Of a DNA stretch of 64,000 nucleotides, positions 27,479-36,197 are shown in pieces (position 1 is the stretch's first letter; each line of letters starts with the position of its first letter). The notes beneath the pieces were generated by a model that did no database searches, was not told where the DNA came from, and saw only the letters and a list, made by a program, of their open reading frames with translations. Origin of the DNA: a bacterium (GTDB lineage Bacteria; SAR324; XYD2-FULL-50-16); contig JAHJTV010000073.1 of the NCBI GenBank assembly GCA_018829445.1, positions 124,001 to 188,000 of the forward strand, read 5' to 3'. A program made the translations under genes and the position numbers.

Positions 27479-27755
27479 TGTATGTCGCTTAATCGTTTAT
27501 AGAAAAATTTAAATTACGATACCAGTTTTTAACCAAAAATGGAATATTGCCTTATTCAACGATACTTTTCTCCAGGTATACCTTAGATCTAAATAAAAAC
27601 CTATAGTTACATCTTCTATTATCGTGCCAAAAAATCAAGTTGGAAAAGTGGGATATAAGGATTGCTGATGAAAAGATAACAGGTTTCAATCATTGATAGT
27701 TGCCAGGGTCCTGTCTGGTGTAGATTATACGTGAGTGTTGAATGAAACATTTTTA

Positions 27756-28403
27756 TCAGATCTTGAGCAGGTTTTTGGCAAGATCGACTGCCTGAATGGC
27801 GTCATCGGCATAACCATCAGCGCCAATATTGTCGGCAAATCGTTGACTAACCGGTGCACCTCCCACCAAAACCTTGATCTTTTGCCTGATACCGTTTTGT
27901 TCCATTTCGTCGATCACCGTTTTCATCCCCGGCATGGCGGTGGTCAGCAGCGAAGATAAGCAGACAATCTCAGGCTGATACTCCCTCATCTTTTCGATAT
28001 AGGTTTCCACGGGTACATTAAACCCGAGATCAAGGATTTCAAACCCGGCTCCTTTTAACATAATGGCGACCAGATTTTTCCCGATATCATGCATGTCCCC
28101 ATGAATAGTGCCGATCAGGATGCGATGACGCAAAGCGGATCTCCTCTGTGACAAATGGGGCTCCAGTAGTATCAGCCCGTCATTCATTGCCCTGGCGGAA
28201 AGCAATACCTCCGGAATGAATATCCGGTTAAACTTAAATTCGGTTCCAATATGGTCCATTGCGGGTATCATACCGTCATATAAGATATTAGATGCCGACA
28301 TTCCTTTCTTCAATTGCTTCCGTACCAGCTTATTCAGGGACTCATTATCACCGTTGATAATAAAGTTTTGAATCTGCCTGAGAACACTTTCATCCGTTGT
28401 CAT
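27756..28403 (-). CDS. Corrinoid (cobalamin-binding) methyltransferase protein
   Basis: The 215-residue protein has the layout of MtaC/MtbC/MttC-type corrinoid proteins: an N-terminal helical cap (about 1-85, 'LVRKQLKKGMSASNILYDGM') and a B12-binding Rossmann domain with 'GTIHGDMHDIGKNLVAIMLK', in which His105 of the DxHxxG motif is the lower cobalt ligand. 'LSSLLTTAM' and 'VLVGGAPVSQRFADNIGADG' complete the cofactor site. Such proteins carry a methyl group between a substrate-specific methyltransferase and a tetrahydrofolate or CoM methylase. Neither is present nearby. The gene lies 16 bp downstream of a PocR-AraC regulator, so the two share an operon. Confidence 0.92.
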   Translation of the reverse strand: MTTDESVLRQIQNFIINGDNESLNKLVRKQLKKGMSASNILYDGMIPAMDHIGTEFKFNRIFIPEVLLSARAMNDGLILLEPHLSQRRSALRHRILIGTIHGDMHDIGKNLVAIMLKGAGFEILDLGFNVPVETYIEKMREYQPEIVCLSSLLTTAMPGMKTVIDEMEQNGIRQKIKVLVGGAPVSQRFADNIGADGYADDAIQAVDLAKNLLKI

Positions 28404-28419
28404 GTTGCTTGTCCAGCCT

Positions 28420-29667
28420 TCATGAGGTAGTTTTGATTTTTTTATGGTACTGCTTCGGGGTTAGGCCCGCATATTTGCGAAATGTTTTTGTAAAATAACT
28501 CTGGTCATAGAAGCAAAGACTGGCAGCAATCTCTGTCAATGAATCTGTACCTTGGGCTATCATCTCTTTTGCTTTTTCAATTTTTACCGAGTTGACATAT
28601 TCCGGAAAGGATGTCCCGGTCTCCTGCCTGAAAATGCAAGAAAACCGGGACTCAGACATGGTAACGGTTGCAGCAACTTCGGACAAGAGCAGTTTTTTAT
28701 CAAGGTTTTGCTTGATAAACTCTATTGCCCGGTTAACCTGACCTAATTTTTTCCTGGTGGAGATGAGTGTGGAGATAAAATCGTCCAGCACCTCCTTAAG
28801 CCAGATTGAAAATGAATAGATATCGTCCAGGTTTTCCGTATTTTTCGTATATTGGGTGGTTAGATGATAAAAATCGTCAATGTCGCCTCCCACCTCCATC
28901 ATTGTTCTGGAAATCAGTACAAACAGTTCCAGCATTCTAAATTTCAACAGTTTAATATTGGCGATTCCCTCAAGAAAGATCTCGCTCAATACATCGTTCA
29001 GATTATCCCGAATGTCATCTATGTCGCAGAATTTAATGGAGTTCATCAAGTTTTCCTGCTTTTCATAGATAATATGTTTGTCAAATGCGCCTTTCTGTTT
29101 ATTCTCGATTAGTTTCTCGCCTATCTCTTTTTGAATGTAGGCTTTCTCCTCGGATAGTTTGAACAGATCCACATCGATCAGCTTTCCGGATTTAAAAACA
29201 TCAAACAGGAGTTTGGAATAGGAACTGACGGATTTGGACGAGAGGAAAGCCTGGCTGGATTCGATCAGCGGAAAGTCTTCAAGATACTTGGAAAGTTGTG
29301 ATCGGTTCTGTTCAAATAGAACAAATCCTGAAATAGCACCACCGATGATTTTGTTGTCTTGCGTCAAGGGCAGTCCCCAAAGTACAAAATTCCGGTGACA
29401 GAGGTGAATAAACGTGTTCCCGAGACGGTAGGCTTCTTCAATAACCAGGCGATGATCTTTTCGACACTCCTCCTTATTTCGACAATAATAATGCTCGCAG
29501 ACCCAATTGCCTGATGCCCCGTCAATAGTCTCGTAGTCGCTATTAAGGATAATGGAGATTATTCCGGTTTTTTTCCGGTAGTGTAGCAACTGCTTACGGG
29601 TTTTTTGGACAATATCCTTGGAAAGATTCGGTGCTGCTTGGCGGGCTGTATTTGGGTTTGGAACCAT
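28420..29667 (-). CDS. AraC-family regulator with PocR sensory domain
   Basis: The 415-residue protein has an N-terminal PocR domain (about 20-160). Its cysteine-containing 'VCEHYYCRNKEECRKDH' segment and the following 'FIHLCHRNFVLWGLPLTQDN' and 'IIGGAISGFVLFEQ' match the family. A helical middle (170-310) precedes a C-terminal AraC DNA-binding domain (about 315-412) with two HTHs ('LSEVAATVTMSESRFSCIF' and 'LTEIAASLCFYDQSYFTKTF'). PocR domains are proposed to sense small hydrocarbon derivatives such as propanediol. It directly precedes the corrinoid protein gene and probably controls it in response to a methylated or C3-type substrate. Confidence 0.9.
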   Translation of the reverse strand: MVPNPNTARQAAPNLSKDIVQKTRKQLLHYRKKTGIISIILNSDYETIDGASGNWVCEHYYCRNKEECRKDHRLVIEEAYRLGNTFIHLCHRNFVLWGLPLTQDNKIIGGAISGFVLFEQNRSQLSKYLEDFPLIESSQAFLSSKSVSSYSKLLFDVFKSGKLIDVDLFKLSEEKAYIQKEIGEKLIENKQKGAFDKHIIYEKQENLMNSIKFCDIDDIRDNLNDVLSEIFLEGIANIKLLKFRMLELFVLISRTMMEVGGDIDDFYHLTTQYTKNTENLDDIYSFSIWLKEVLDDFISTLISTRKKLGQVNRAIEFIKQNLDKKLLLSEVAATVTMSESRFSCIFRQETGTSFPEYVNSVKIEKAKEMIAQGTDSLTEIAASLCFYDQSYFTKTFRKYAGLTPKQYHKKIKTTS

Positions 29668-29832
29668 TAGGTCGGGGTCGAGTTTTTATGAAAATCCGGT
29701 TTCAGGGGTTAGGACACCTGGTCAACATTTTCGAATATTATAATGTTTTATTTTTACAGGCTTTGGGGTTTTTAGAAAAGGGGATTCTTAACTCTCACGA
29801 GTATCCGGCTTTATTGTAAGGAACCAGGCAGG

Positions 29833-29859
29833 GATTAAGGCAGGATTTCCGCCTTAATC
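29833..29859. terminator. Hairpin downstream of the liv/acyl-CoA ligase operon
   Basis: GATTAAGGC (29833-29841) and GCCTTAATC (29851-29859) form a perfect 9-bp stem with a 9-base loop, 22 bp beyond the stop of the leftward acyl-CoA ligase. No strong T-tract follows in either direction, so it may be a transcript-stabilising hairpin or a weak terminator. Confidence 0.5.
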
Positions 29860-29881
29860 AAAGGTTTTATGGGAAAGGCAA

Positions 29882-31678
29882 TTAGTACATCGCCTCTATC
29901 AGGCCGGAAAAGGTTTTATGGACGAAACTGCGTTTGACCTTCATGGTGGGAGTGACTTCTCCGTCTTCCACATAAAGTTTCTTGGGGAGAATGGCAAATT
30001 TCTTCGGTTGTTCCACACGTGACAAGGTTTTGTTTACCTCATCGATTTCTGACTGTATCAATTGCCTGATCTCTTCGGACTGCGTCAGATCTCCGTAGGT
30101 GGAAAACTGTATCTTATGATCCTGGGCGTATTTCACTACCGTATCTTCGTCGATCATGATGAGCGCAGCCAGATATTTGCGGTTGTCACCGATGATAATT
30201 GCGTCGTTGATGTAAGTACTGGCTTTAAGCTTATTCTCAATATATTGTGGAGAGATGTTTTTACCTCCGGCTGTGACAATGATATCTTTTTTTCGATCGG
30301 TGATTTTTAAATGACCATCCTCATCTAATTTACCGATATCCCCTGAATGAAGCCAACCGTCGATTATTGTTTCAGCCGTTGCTTTCGGATTGCGATAATA
30401 ACCCTTAAAAACAGATGGTGATTTGACCAGAATTTCACCGTCTTCGGCAATTTTAACCTCCGTTCCCGGTAAAGGAGGACCTACGGTTCCGAATTTTACT
30501 TGCCCGGCGCGGGAAGCGCAGGTTACACCGGAACCTTCCGTTTGTCCGTATCCTTCAACCATGTTAATGCCAATGGATTGAAAAAAAAGCAGCACATCTT
30601 CGGAAATAGGCGCTGCTCCTGAATAAGCTATTCTCATGCGATCAAAACCGAGGCGTTCTTTAAGTTTTCGAAAAACCGAAAAATAAGCAATCCAGTAAAG
30701 CAACTCCAGATAAAGAGGAACCGGTTTATAGTTCATCTTGATTACAGCCCGCTTTTTACCAATGGTATAGCATAGATTGTAAATATGGCGTTTAACCCAG
30801 TCGGCATCGGCCATGCGAATATAAATGGAGGAGGCATATTTCTCCCAAACCCGGGGGACAGCATAGCCAACTGTGGGAGAGATCTCCCTCATGTTGTCGG
30901 TCACCGTATCCGGGCTTTCTATGAAATTGACTACATAGCCAATGGTGATATGGCCAAATACGGAAAATACCCTTTCAAAAATATGACAAAGTGGGAGAAA
31001 GGACATCACCTCATCCTTGTCCCACATGGGATTAATCTTGGTTAAAGCGCCGGACAGCCAGGTGACATTGGCATGGGTCAGCATAGCTCCCTTTGGAGGG
31101 CCGGTTGTGCCGGAAGTATAGATCAGTACCGACAAATCGTCTGGCTGAACCTGATTTAAACGGGTTTCAAACAGATCCGGTTGCTCCTCACATACCTTTC
31201 TCCCATATTCCAGTAACTCATCAAATGACATCACCATGGGATCTTCATAATCCCGCAGTCCTTCCAGATCCCAGACAATAATTTTTTTAAGCTGAGGGGT
31301 ACGGCTTCGGAAATGGAGCCACTTATCCAATTGTTCTTCGTTCTCTGCAAACAGAAAGACGGACTCGGAGTGATCCACCGTATATTCAACCTGTGGAGCG
31401 GCATTGGTGGAATATATCCCAACCGCAACTCCGCCAACACATTGAATTCCCAGATCTGCGATGACCCATTCTGAGCAGTTATCCCCAATAATCGAGACAC
31501 ATTGCCCCTTCTCCAGGCCCATGGTTGCGAGGGCAGAACCAATGTATTTCGCCCTGATGTAGTATTCTTTCCAGGAGATATCATGCCAGATCCCATATTT
31601 TTTAATACGCAGCGCAACCCTGTCCTGATACTTTTCAACTGTTCTTTTAAATACACCTGGTACTGTCTCTTTTGTCAC
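29882..31678 (-). CDS. Long-chain-type acyl-CoA synthetase (AMP-forming)
   Basis: I place the start at a GTG at 31676-31678, which gives 598 residues. It is preceded by GGAG eight bases upstream and lies just after the livF stop, whereas the longer frame from 31777 would overlap livF by 95 bp. The protein begins 'VTKETVPGVFKRTVEKYQDR', typical for the family. It has 'LIYTSGTTGPPKGAM', 'NMVEGYGQTEGSGV', 'GWLHSGDIGKLDEDG' and 'DIIVTAGGKNISPQYIE'. It resembles the FAA1-type synthetases with an inserted helical region. As the last gene of livMHGF, it probably activates the carboxylic acid brought in by that transporter. Confidence 0.92.
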   Translation of the reverse strand: MTKETVPGVFKRTVEKYQDRVALRIKKYGIWHDISWKEYYIRAKYIGSALATMGLEKGQCVSIIGDNCSEWVIADLGIQCVGGVAVGIYSTNAAPQVEYTVDHSESVFLFAENEEQLDKWLHFRSRTPQLKKIIVWDLEGLRDYEDPMVMSFDELLEYGRKVCEEQPDLFETRLNQVQPDDLSVLIYTSGTTGPPKGAMLTHANVTWLSGALTKINPMWDKDEVMSFLPLCHIFERVFSVFGHITIGYVVNFIESPDTVTDNMREISPTVGYAVPRVWEKYASSIYIRMADADWVKRHIYNLCYTIGKKRAVIKMNYKPVPLYLELLYWIAYFSVFRKLKERLGFDRMRIAYSGAAPISEDVLLFFQSIGINMVEGYGQTEGSGVTCASRAGQVKFGTVGPPLPGTEVKIAEDGEILVKSPSVFKGYYRNPKATAETIIDGWLHSGDIGKLDEDGHLKITDRKKDIIVTAGGKNISPQYIENKLKASTYINDAIIIGDNRKYLAALIMIDEDTVVKYAQDHKIQFSTYGDLTQSEEIRQLIQSEIDEVNKTLSRVEQPKKFAILPKKLYVEDGEVTPTMKVKRSFVHKTFSGLIEAMY

Positions 31679-31682
31679 CTTG

Positions 31683-32459
31683 TTATCTCCAAACTTTTTT
31701 TCGTTTCCAACGTTGATATCCCTTGGCGGATTCTTCAGATCGCACTCCCAGATAGAATTCCTGAACATCTTTGTCATTCAGGAGATCGGAGGATTTTCCC
31801 TTCATGACAAAACGACCGTTCTCCAGAATCAATCCAAAGTCAGAGTTGGACAAAGCCATGCGGGCGTTTTGTTCCACCAGTAAAATGGTAACCCCTGCCT
31901 TATTTATCGTTTTGATTATTTTGAATATATCTTTAACCAGTATGGGAGAAAGCCCCAGGGAGGGTTCATCAAGACAAAGGAGTTTGGGACGGCTCATCAA
32001 TGCCCTGCCGATGGCTAACATCTGCTGCTCGCCGCCTGAAAGCGTCCCTGCCCATTGGTTGACTCGGTCTTTCAGAATGGGGAAGTAGGAGAATACCTGA
32101 CTCATATCGCTCTTAATTCCCTTTTGATCTCTCCGTATATAAGCTCCCATCAAAAGATTTTCCCTGACAGAAAGCTCTTCAAAAACTTCCCTGCCTTCAG
32201 GAACGTAGGATATTCCCAGTCGAACAATATCCTCGGTATCTTTTCCGTCAATCCGCTGCCCCATAAATTCAATAACTCCCTTGTCGGGTTGATCCTCAAT
32301 CAAACCCATCATGGTCTTAAGAATAGTGGACTTTCCAGCGCCATTGTTACCCAGGATCGTTGTAATCGTGCCGGTTTCGACGGAAAGAGATGCACCCCGG
32401 ATGGCATAGATTAAATCGTAATAGGTTTCAATGTTCTTTATTTCAAGCAACGTGCTCAA
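31683..32459 (-). CDS. livF: Branched-chain amino acid type ABC transporter ATPase LivF
   Basis: The 258-residue ATPase is of the LivF class: Walker A 'ILGNNGAGKSTILKTMMGL' (about residues 35-53), Q-loop region 'GISYVPEGREVFEELSVREN', signature 'LSGGEQQMLAIGRALM', Walker B 'LLCLDEPSLGLSPIL' and H-loop region 'LLVEQNA'. The C-terminus carries a 20-residue extension past 'YLGV'. It overlaps livG by 17 bp. With an acyl-CoA ligase as the next gene, the operon probably imports an organic acid rather than leucine. Confidence 0.93.
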   Translation of the reverse strand: MSTLLEIKNIETYYDLIYAIRGASLSVETGTITTILGNNGAGKSTILKTMMGLIEDQPDKGVIEFMGQRIDGKDTEDIVRLGISYVPEGREVFEELSVRENLLMGAYIRRDQKGIKSDMSQVFSYFPILKDRVNQWAGTLSGGEQQMLAIGRALMSRPKLLCLDEPSLGLSPILVKDIFKIIKTINKAGVTILLVEQNARMALSNSDFGLILENGRFVMKGKSSDLLNDKDVQEFYLGVRSEESAKGYQRWKRKKVWR

Positions 32460-33234
32460 TGTCTTCCTCCTCTCCCAGGTAAGCTTTTAATACTTCAGGA
32501 TGTTTTTGCACTTCTTCCGGAGTTCCTTCCGTGATCGGTTCACCAAAGTTAATAGCCAGTATGCGGTTGGATATCTCCATCACCATCTGCATATCATGTT
32601 CAATCAATAAAATTGTGATACCCAGTTCATCCTGAATATCCTTAACCCAGAATATCATGTCCTGCTTTTCTTCTGAATTCATGCCGGCACAGGGTTCGTC
32701 CAGCAACAACAACTTAGGCTCCAGAGCCAGAGCCCGACCCAGTTCGATTAGTTTCTGAGTTCCGTAGGGTAATCCTCCAACCAGTTTGTTCCTGGATGCC
32801 TGTAAATCCAGAAGATCGATAATCTCTTCTACCTTTCTACGGTGTTTGCTCTCCTCTTTTCCTGAAAAGGATTGTTTGCCCCACATGAGACCGCCCCTTA
32901 AAATGCCGGTTTTTATATAGATATGGCGTCCCAGCATGATATTTTCCATGCAGTTCATATTGTTGAACAGTTCAATATTCTGAAAGGTTCTGGCAATACC
33001 CAGTCTGGCGATTTTATCCGGTTTATATCCGATAATCGGTTTATCCTGGAAGAAGATCTTACCTACATCCGGTTTGTAGATGCCATTGATGCAGTTAAAG
33101 AGGGTGGTCTTACCGGCTCCGTTAGGACCGATTATAGAGAAAATCTCACCCTGGTTTAATTCAAAATTGATATTCTGAAGGGCTTTTAACCCTCCAAATG
33201 AAATGCCTAGATCTTTTACGGAAAAAAAAGCCAT
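32443..33234 (-). CDS. livG: Branched-chain amino acid type ABC transporter ATPase LivG
   Basis: The 263-residue ATPase of the LivG class has Walker A 'IIGPNGAGKTTLFNCINGIY' (about residues 34-53), 'GIARTFQNIELFNNMN', a family-specific insertion after it ('GRHIYIKTGILRGGLMWGKQ'), the signature region 'GGLPYGTQKLIELGRALAL', Walker B 'LLLLDEPCAGMNSEE' and 'LLIEHDMQMVMEIS'. It overlaps livF and is separated from livH by 244 bp that hold a 20-bp inverted repeat. Confidence 0.93.
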   Translation of the reverse strand: MAFFSVKDLGISFGGLKALQNINFELNQGEIFSIIGPNGAGKTTLFNCINGIYKPDVGKIFFQDKPIIGYKPDKIARLGIARTFQNIELFNNMNCMENIMLGRHIYIKTGILRGGLMWGKQSFSGKEESKHRRKVEEIIDLLDLQASRNKLVGGLPYGTQKLIELGRALALEPKLLLLDEPCAGMNSEEKQDMIFWVKDIQDELGITILLIEHDMQMVMEISNRILAINFGEPITEGTPEEVQKHPEVLKAYLGEEEDIEHVA

Positions 33235-33347
33235 AATAGTAAGACCAGTAGTATCGAGTTTTGAGCATCCTTTAAACCTATCAGAATGCTATCGCTTGTG
33301 AAAAAGGAGCCGGTTTAAAACTTGTTTGTCCATCTGATCGATAAAAA

Positions 33348-33422
33348 TGTAGGTCAGACTGTTCCTGGCAATACGGATTGCAAAACCCGCTTCTTTTTAA
33401 GGCAGGAACAGTCTGAGCTACA
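33348..33422. repeat. 20-bp inverted repeat between livH and livG
   Basis: TGTAGGTCAGACTGTTCCTG (33348-33367) and CAGGAACAGTCTGAGCTACA (33403-33422) are reverse complements at 19 of 20 positions, with a 35-base spacer. Placed within the operon, it would form a strong RNA hairpin that could protect or attenuate the message between the permease and ATPase genes. It looks like a REP/MITE-type genomic repeat rather than a terminator, since no T-tract follows. Confidence 0.75.
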
Positions 33423-33478
33423 TGGTTGATTCGGGTTATCTCTTTTTAGCTTGGGTCAAATAGCTAATATTCCTTGAT

Positions 33479-34354
33479 TTACACTTTTTTGACATAATGC
33501 CGGGCAAACAGTCCGCTGGGTTTTACGCACAATACAAGAACTATGATCGCAAATGCAACGATCGATTTAAATTCGATTGAGATATAGCCTCCAAAAAGAT
33601 TCTCTATTATCCCAAGGATATATGCCCCGGCAACAGCCCCCGGCAGCGATGTCATCCCTCCAAGTACGGCTGCGGAAAATCCCTTCAGCATGGGGTCCCA
33701 CATCATGAAGGGTTCCATCAGAACTGGCGAAACAAGAAGTCCGGCAGTACATCCCACCATGGATGAAATTCCCCAGGTCAACATCATGATACGTTTGGTT
33801 CTGATCCCCATAATTCTGGCTGCGACCTGGTTTTGCTGGGTGGCTTTCATTGCCATCCCCAGCTTGGAATAGCGGTAAAACACAAACAGGAATATCATGA
33901 TGATAATAGCGATCCCCAGTGAGACAAGCTCCAGCAGGCTGAAGAAGGCTCCGCCGATACTGATACTATCGTAGGGACTAATGGGAAATGGAAAAATCTG
34001 CTGGTCAGCCCCGAATTTCCAGGATACGAAGCCCAGCAATACAAATTCCAAACCGATGGTGATGATTATTAATCCCAGCAGATTCGGTTCTTTTGCCCTC
34101 CGCAGAATGGCAAATTCCAAGACGATACCGAGTAGTAAGGCAAACAGAAAGGCTGAGATAAATGCAGTAATGAAGGAGAACCCGTACCTTTCCAGCACCA
34201 TGAAGGTGAAGTAGGAGGAGGCTAGCGCCATCTCGCCCTGGGCAAAATTGACAACTTCAGATGTTTTGTAAATGATGACCATTGCCAGTGCCATCAGGGC
34301 GTATGAACTTCCCACGGCAATGCCACTCACAATCATCTGGAAAAAATCCAACAT
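33479..34354 (-). CDS. livH: Branched-chain amino acid type ABC transporter permease LivH
   Basis: The 291-residue inner-membrane permease has about eight helices and the LivH start 'MIVSGIAVGSSYALMALAMV' with 'IYKTSEVVNFAQGEMALAS', the usual family N-terminus. It ends with 'LGGMTSLPGAVAGAYILGII' and 'IVLVLCVKPSGLFA'. It follows livM by 95 bp and pairs with it to form the translocation pore. Substrate specificity would come from a periplasmic binding protein, and none is encoded next to this operon. Confidence 0.93.
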   Translation of the reverse strand: MLDFFQMIVSGIAVGSSYALMALAMVIIYKTSEVVNFAQGEMALASSYFTFMVLERYGFSFITAFISAFLFALLLGIVLEFAILRRAKEPNLLGLIIITIGLEFVLLGFVSWKFGADQQIFPFPISPYDSISIGGAFFSLLELVSLGIAIIIMIFLFVFYRYSKLGMAMKATQQNQVAARIMGIRTKRIMMLTWGISSMVGCTAGLLVSPVLMEPFMMWDPMLKGFSAAVLGGMTSLPGAVAGAYILGIIENLFGGYISIEFKSIVAFAIIVLVLCVKPSGLFARHYVKKV

Positions 34355-34449
34355 ATATTACCTTTTGCTGACATTTAATGTCATTTGGTTTAGGAAAATT
34401 CAAAAAGCGATCAGCAGGTGCATGGTGTCATAATCATTTTATCAGCCCT

Positions 34450-35499
34450 TCAAAAAGGCCAGGTCATCCAGTACTTTTTCATCCGTATCCAGATACCATA
34501 AAGTCCATGTGGTTCGAATACCATTATAAGTATCATGATCAGTCCCAGCACAATATACTGAATATTTGAAACACCGGTGATGGAAAAGTAGTTCTGGGAT
34601 AAGGATTCCAGCCAGTCACCCAAATAGGGCACACTTAAAATGTTACGTAGTTGCAGATCCAGCCAGGAAATCAGGCAGGCTCCCGTGATAGATCCCATTA
34701 TGGAGCCAAGTCCGCCTACAACAATATAAGCCAGAAAAGTGATCGACATTACCAGACTGAACAGTTCCGGTTCGATGAATCGAAGCACGTAAGCGTACAA
34801 TCCACCTGCAACCCCTGTATAAAAGGCACTGACAGCAAAAGCCAGGGTTTTATAGTAGGTCAGATTGACACCCATGGTTTCTGCGGCAACATCGGCATCC
34901 CGGATGGCGATGAAAGCCCTGCCGACTTTTGTCCTGATCAGATTTCGGGCAAACCAGGCCAGGAAAAAAGTAATGGGAATCAACAGAAAATAAAAATCCC
35001 TGTCTGATTTAACATGCCACCCAAAAATGGTGAGTTCCGGAGCGTGCAAACCATTTCGCCCTCCAAATAGCTCAATCTTTCCTATCACCAGGGTGATGGT
35101 TAACCCGAAGCCCAGGGTGGCTATTGTAAGATAAGGTCCTTCCAGCCGTAGCGCCGGAAACCCGATCAGAAAACCAAAAATAGCGGCAACAAAAGCGGAA
35201 AGGGGCAAAGCGATCACAAAAGGCAGATGGGCTAGTTGCATCAACACAACAGTTCCATATGCACCGATGGCGAAAAATCCGGCGTGTCCCAGTGAAATCT
35301 GACCTGTATAACCAACCAGCATATTTAAGCCGATGGCCACAATAACATTGATGGCCATGTAGTTGGCCATGTAAACATAGTAATTGGGCAGAATAAAAGG
35401 ATAAATTACCAATCCAGCTATGAGAACCAGAAACCAAAAAACAACTGTGCCAGAGGTTATAATTCTAACATCTTCAAAATATTCCCTCTTCATATCCAT
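34450..35499 (-). CDS. livM: Branched-chain amino acid type ABC transporter permease LivM
   Basis: The 349-residue permease has an N-terminal membrane anchor (about residues 18-38) and the LivM hallmark 'LNMLVGYTGQISLGHAGFFA' (about 58-77), 'LRLEGPYLTIATLGFG', 'IAIRDADVAAETMGVNLTYY' and 'AYIVVGGLGSIMGSITGA'. It is the first gene of the leftward livMHGF-acyl-CoA ligase operon. Tandem weak ribosome-binding signals ('ggagaac') precede the ATG. The 700 bp upstream hold no livK-type binding protein gene. Confidence 0.93.
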   Translation of the reverse strand: MDMKREYFEDVRIITSGTVVFWFLVLIAGLVIYPFILPNYYVYMANYMAINVIVAIGLNMLVGYTGQISLGHAGFFAIGAYGTVVLMQLAHLPFVIALPLSAFVAAIFGFLIGFPALRLEGPYLTIATLGFGLTITLVIGKIELFGGRNGLHAPELTIFGWHVKSDRDFYFLLIPITFFLAWFARNLIRTKVGRAFIAIRDADVAAETMGVNLTYYKTLAFAVSAFYTGVAGGLYAYVLRFIEPELFSLVMSITFLAYIVVGGLGSIMGSITGACLISWLDLQLRNILSVPYLGDWLESLSQNYFSITGVSNIQYIVLGLIMILIMVFEPHGLYGIWIRMKKYWMTWPF

Positions 35500-35950
35500 A
35501 GGTCTGTTCTCCTGGAAGTGGATTTAAGTGAGACAAGATCGTTCCCTAATCGGTTAAGGTAGTTATAACGGCGTAGTGGATGAAATTCCGCCAATATCGT
35601 TACGGTAAGTCCAGAAACGCCTGATCATGAAGATTGCTATTAAAAAAAACAGGCTATGTCAAGGGAATTATCGTTGAGATGCATTAAACCAAACTATTTG
35701 CATCCACTAACAGGAGATCACAGGCGAGGTATGCATCTACTTCTGCCAGATCCTATGTGTTTAAAATGAAAGAAGAATAAAAGCAATGTTTGTCAGTCGC
35801 AATAAGGATTGTCATGAAACTGATCCGGGCTTTTTGGTGTTAACCCCTTTTTAAAAAAAATCGGATATTAATACTGCTAACTTTAGCAGGACTAAAAAAT
35901 CTCGACTGTTGCTCCTTTCATTGGGTAAGTTCCTAATGAAAAAATTTTTA
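35500..35950. other. Intergenic region between divergent transporter operons
   Basis: No gene is visible between the livM start and the promoter of the peptide-type ABC operon. In particular there is no binding protein for the liv system. It must hold the livM promoter. I see no repeat or strong hairpin. Confidence 0.4.
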
Positions 35951-35980
35951 TTGACAGGTATATTAGAATACTAGTATATC
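35951..35980 (+). promoter_or_regulatory. Candidate sigma-70 promoter with embedded palindrome
   Basis: TTGACA (35951-35956) is followed after 18 bases by TATATC (35975-35980), a good -35/-10 pair. The spacer ends in ATACTAGTAT (35968-35977), a perfect 10-bp palindrome overlapping the -10 element. That is the kind of site bound by GntR-family repressors, and a GntR gene ends this cluster (42981). The start codon at 36198 is about 210 bp away, so a long leader would result. Assignment to that regulator is inference. Confidence 0.5.
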
Positions 35981-36197
35981 AGTTACAGATTGTTTGGGAA
36001 ACCCAAAGTCAAATGAAGTTGATTGTCAGCAATATAGCCTGAATATCCTGATTTCTCTCAGTTTAGAGAGGGGATGTCTGATTGAAATGAATTATGGGAT
36101 GCTTCTGTAAAATTGATGGTAGCAATATTGGGGATCCAGGGGGTATTTATTAACGAAGTATTGTTCAAATGGAATCAATATTTTTGAGGAGAGAATC

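Noticed and set aside
31231..31656. 141-codon frame within the acyl-CoA ligase in another minus-strand frame
   Set aside because: It lies wholly inside a gene with clear motifs and has no recognisable domain.
31679..31777. N-terminal extension of the acyl-CoA ligase (start at 31777)
   Set aside because: It would overlap livF by 95 bp and adds non-family residues; the GTG at 31678 has a good ribosome binding site and directly follows livF.
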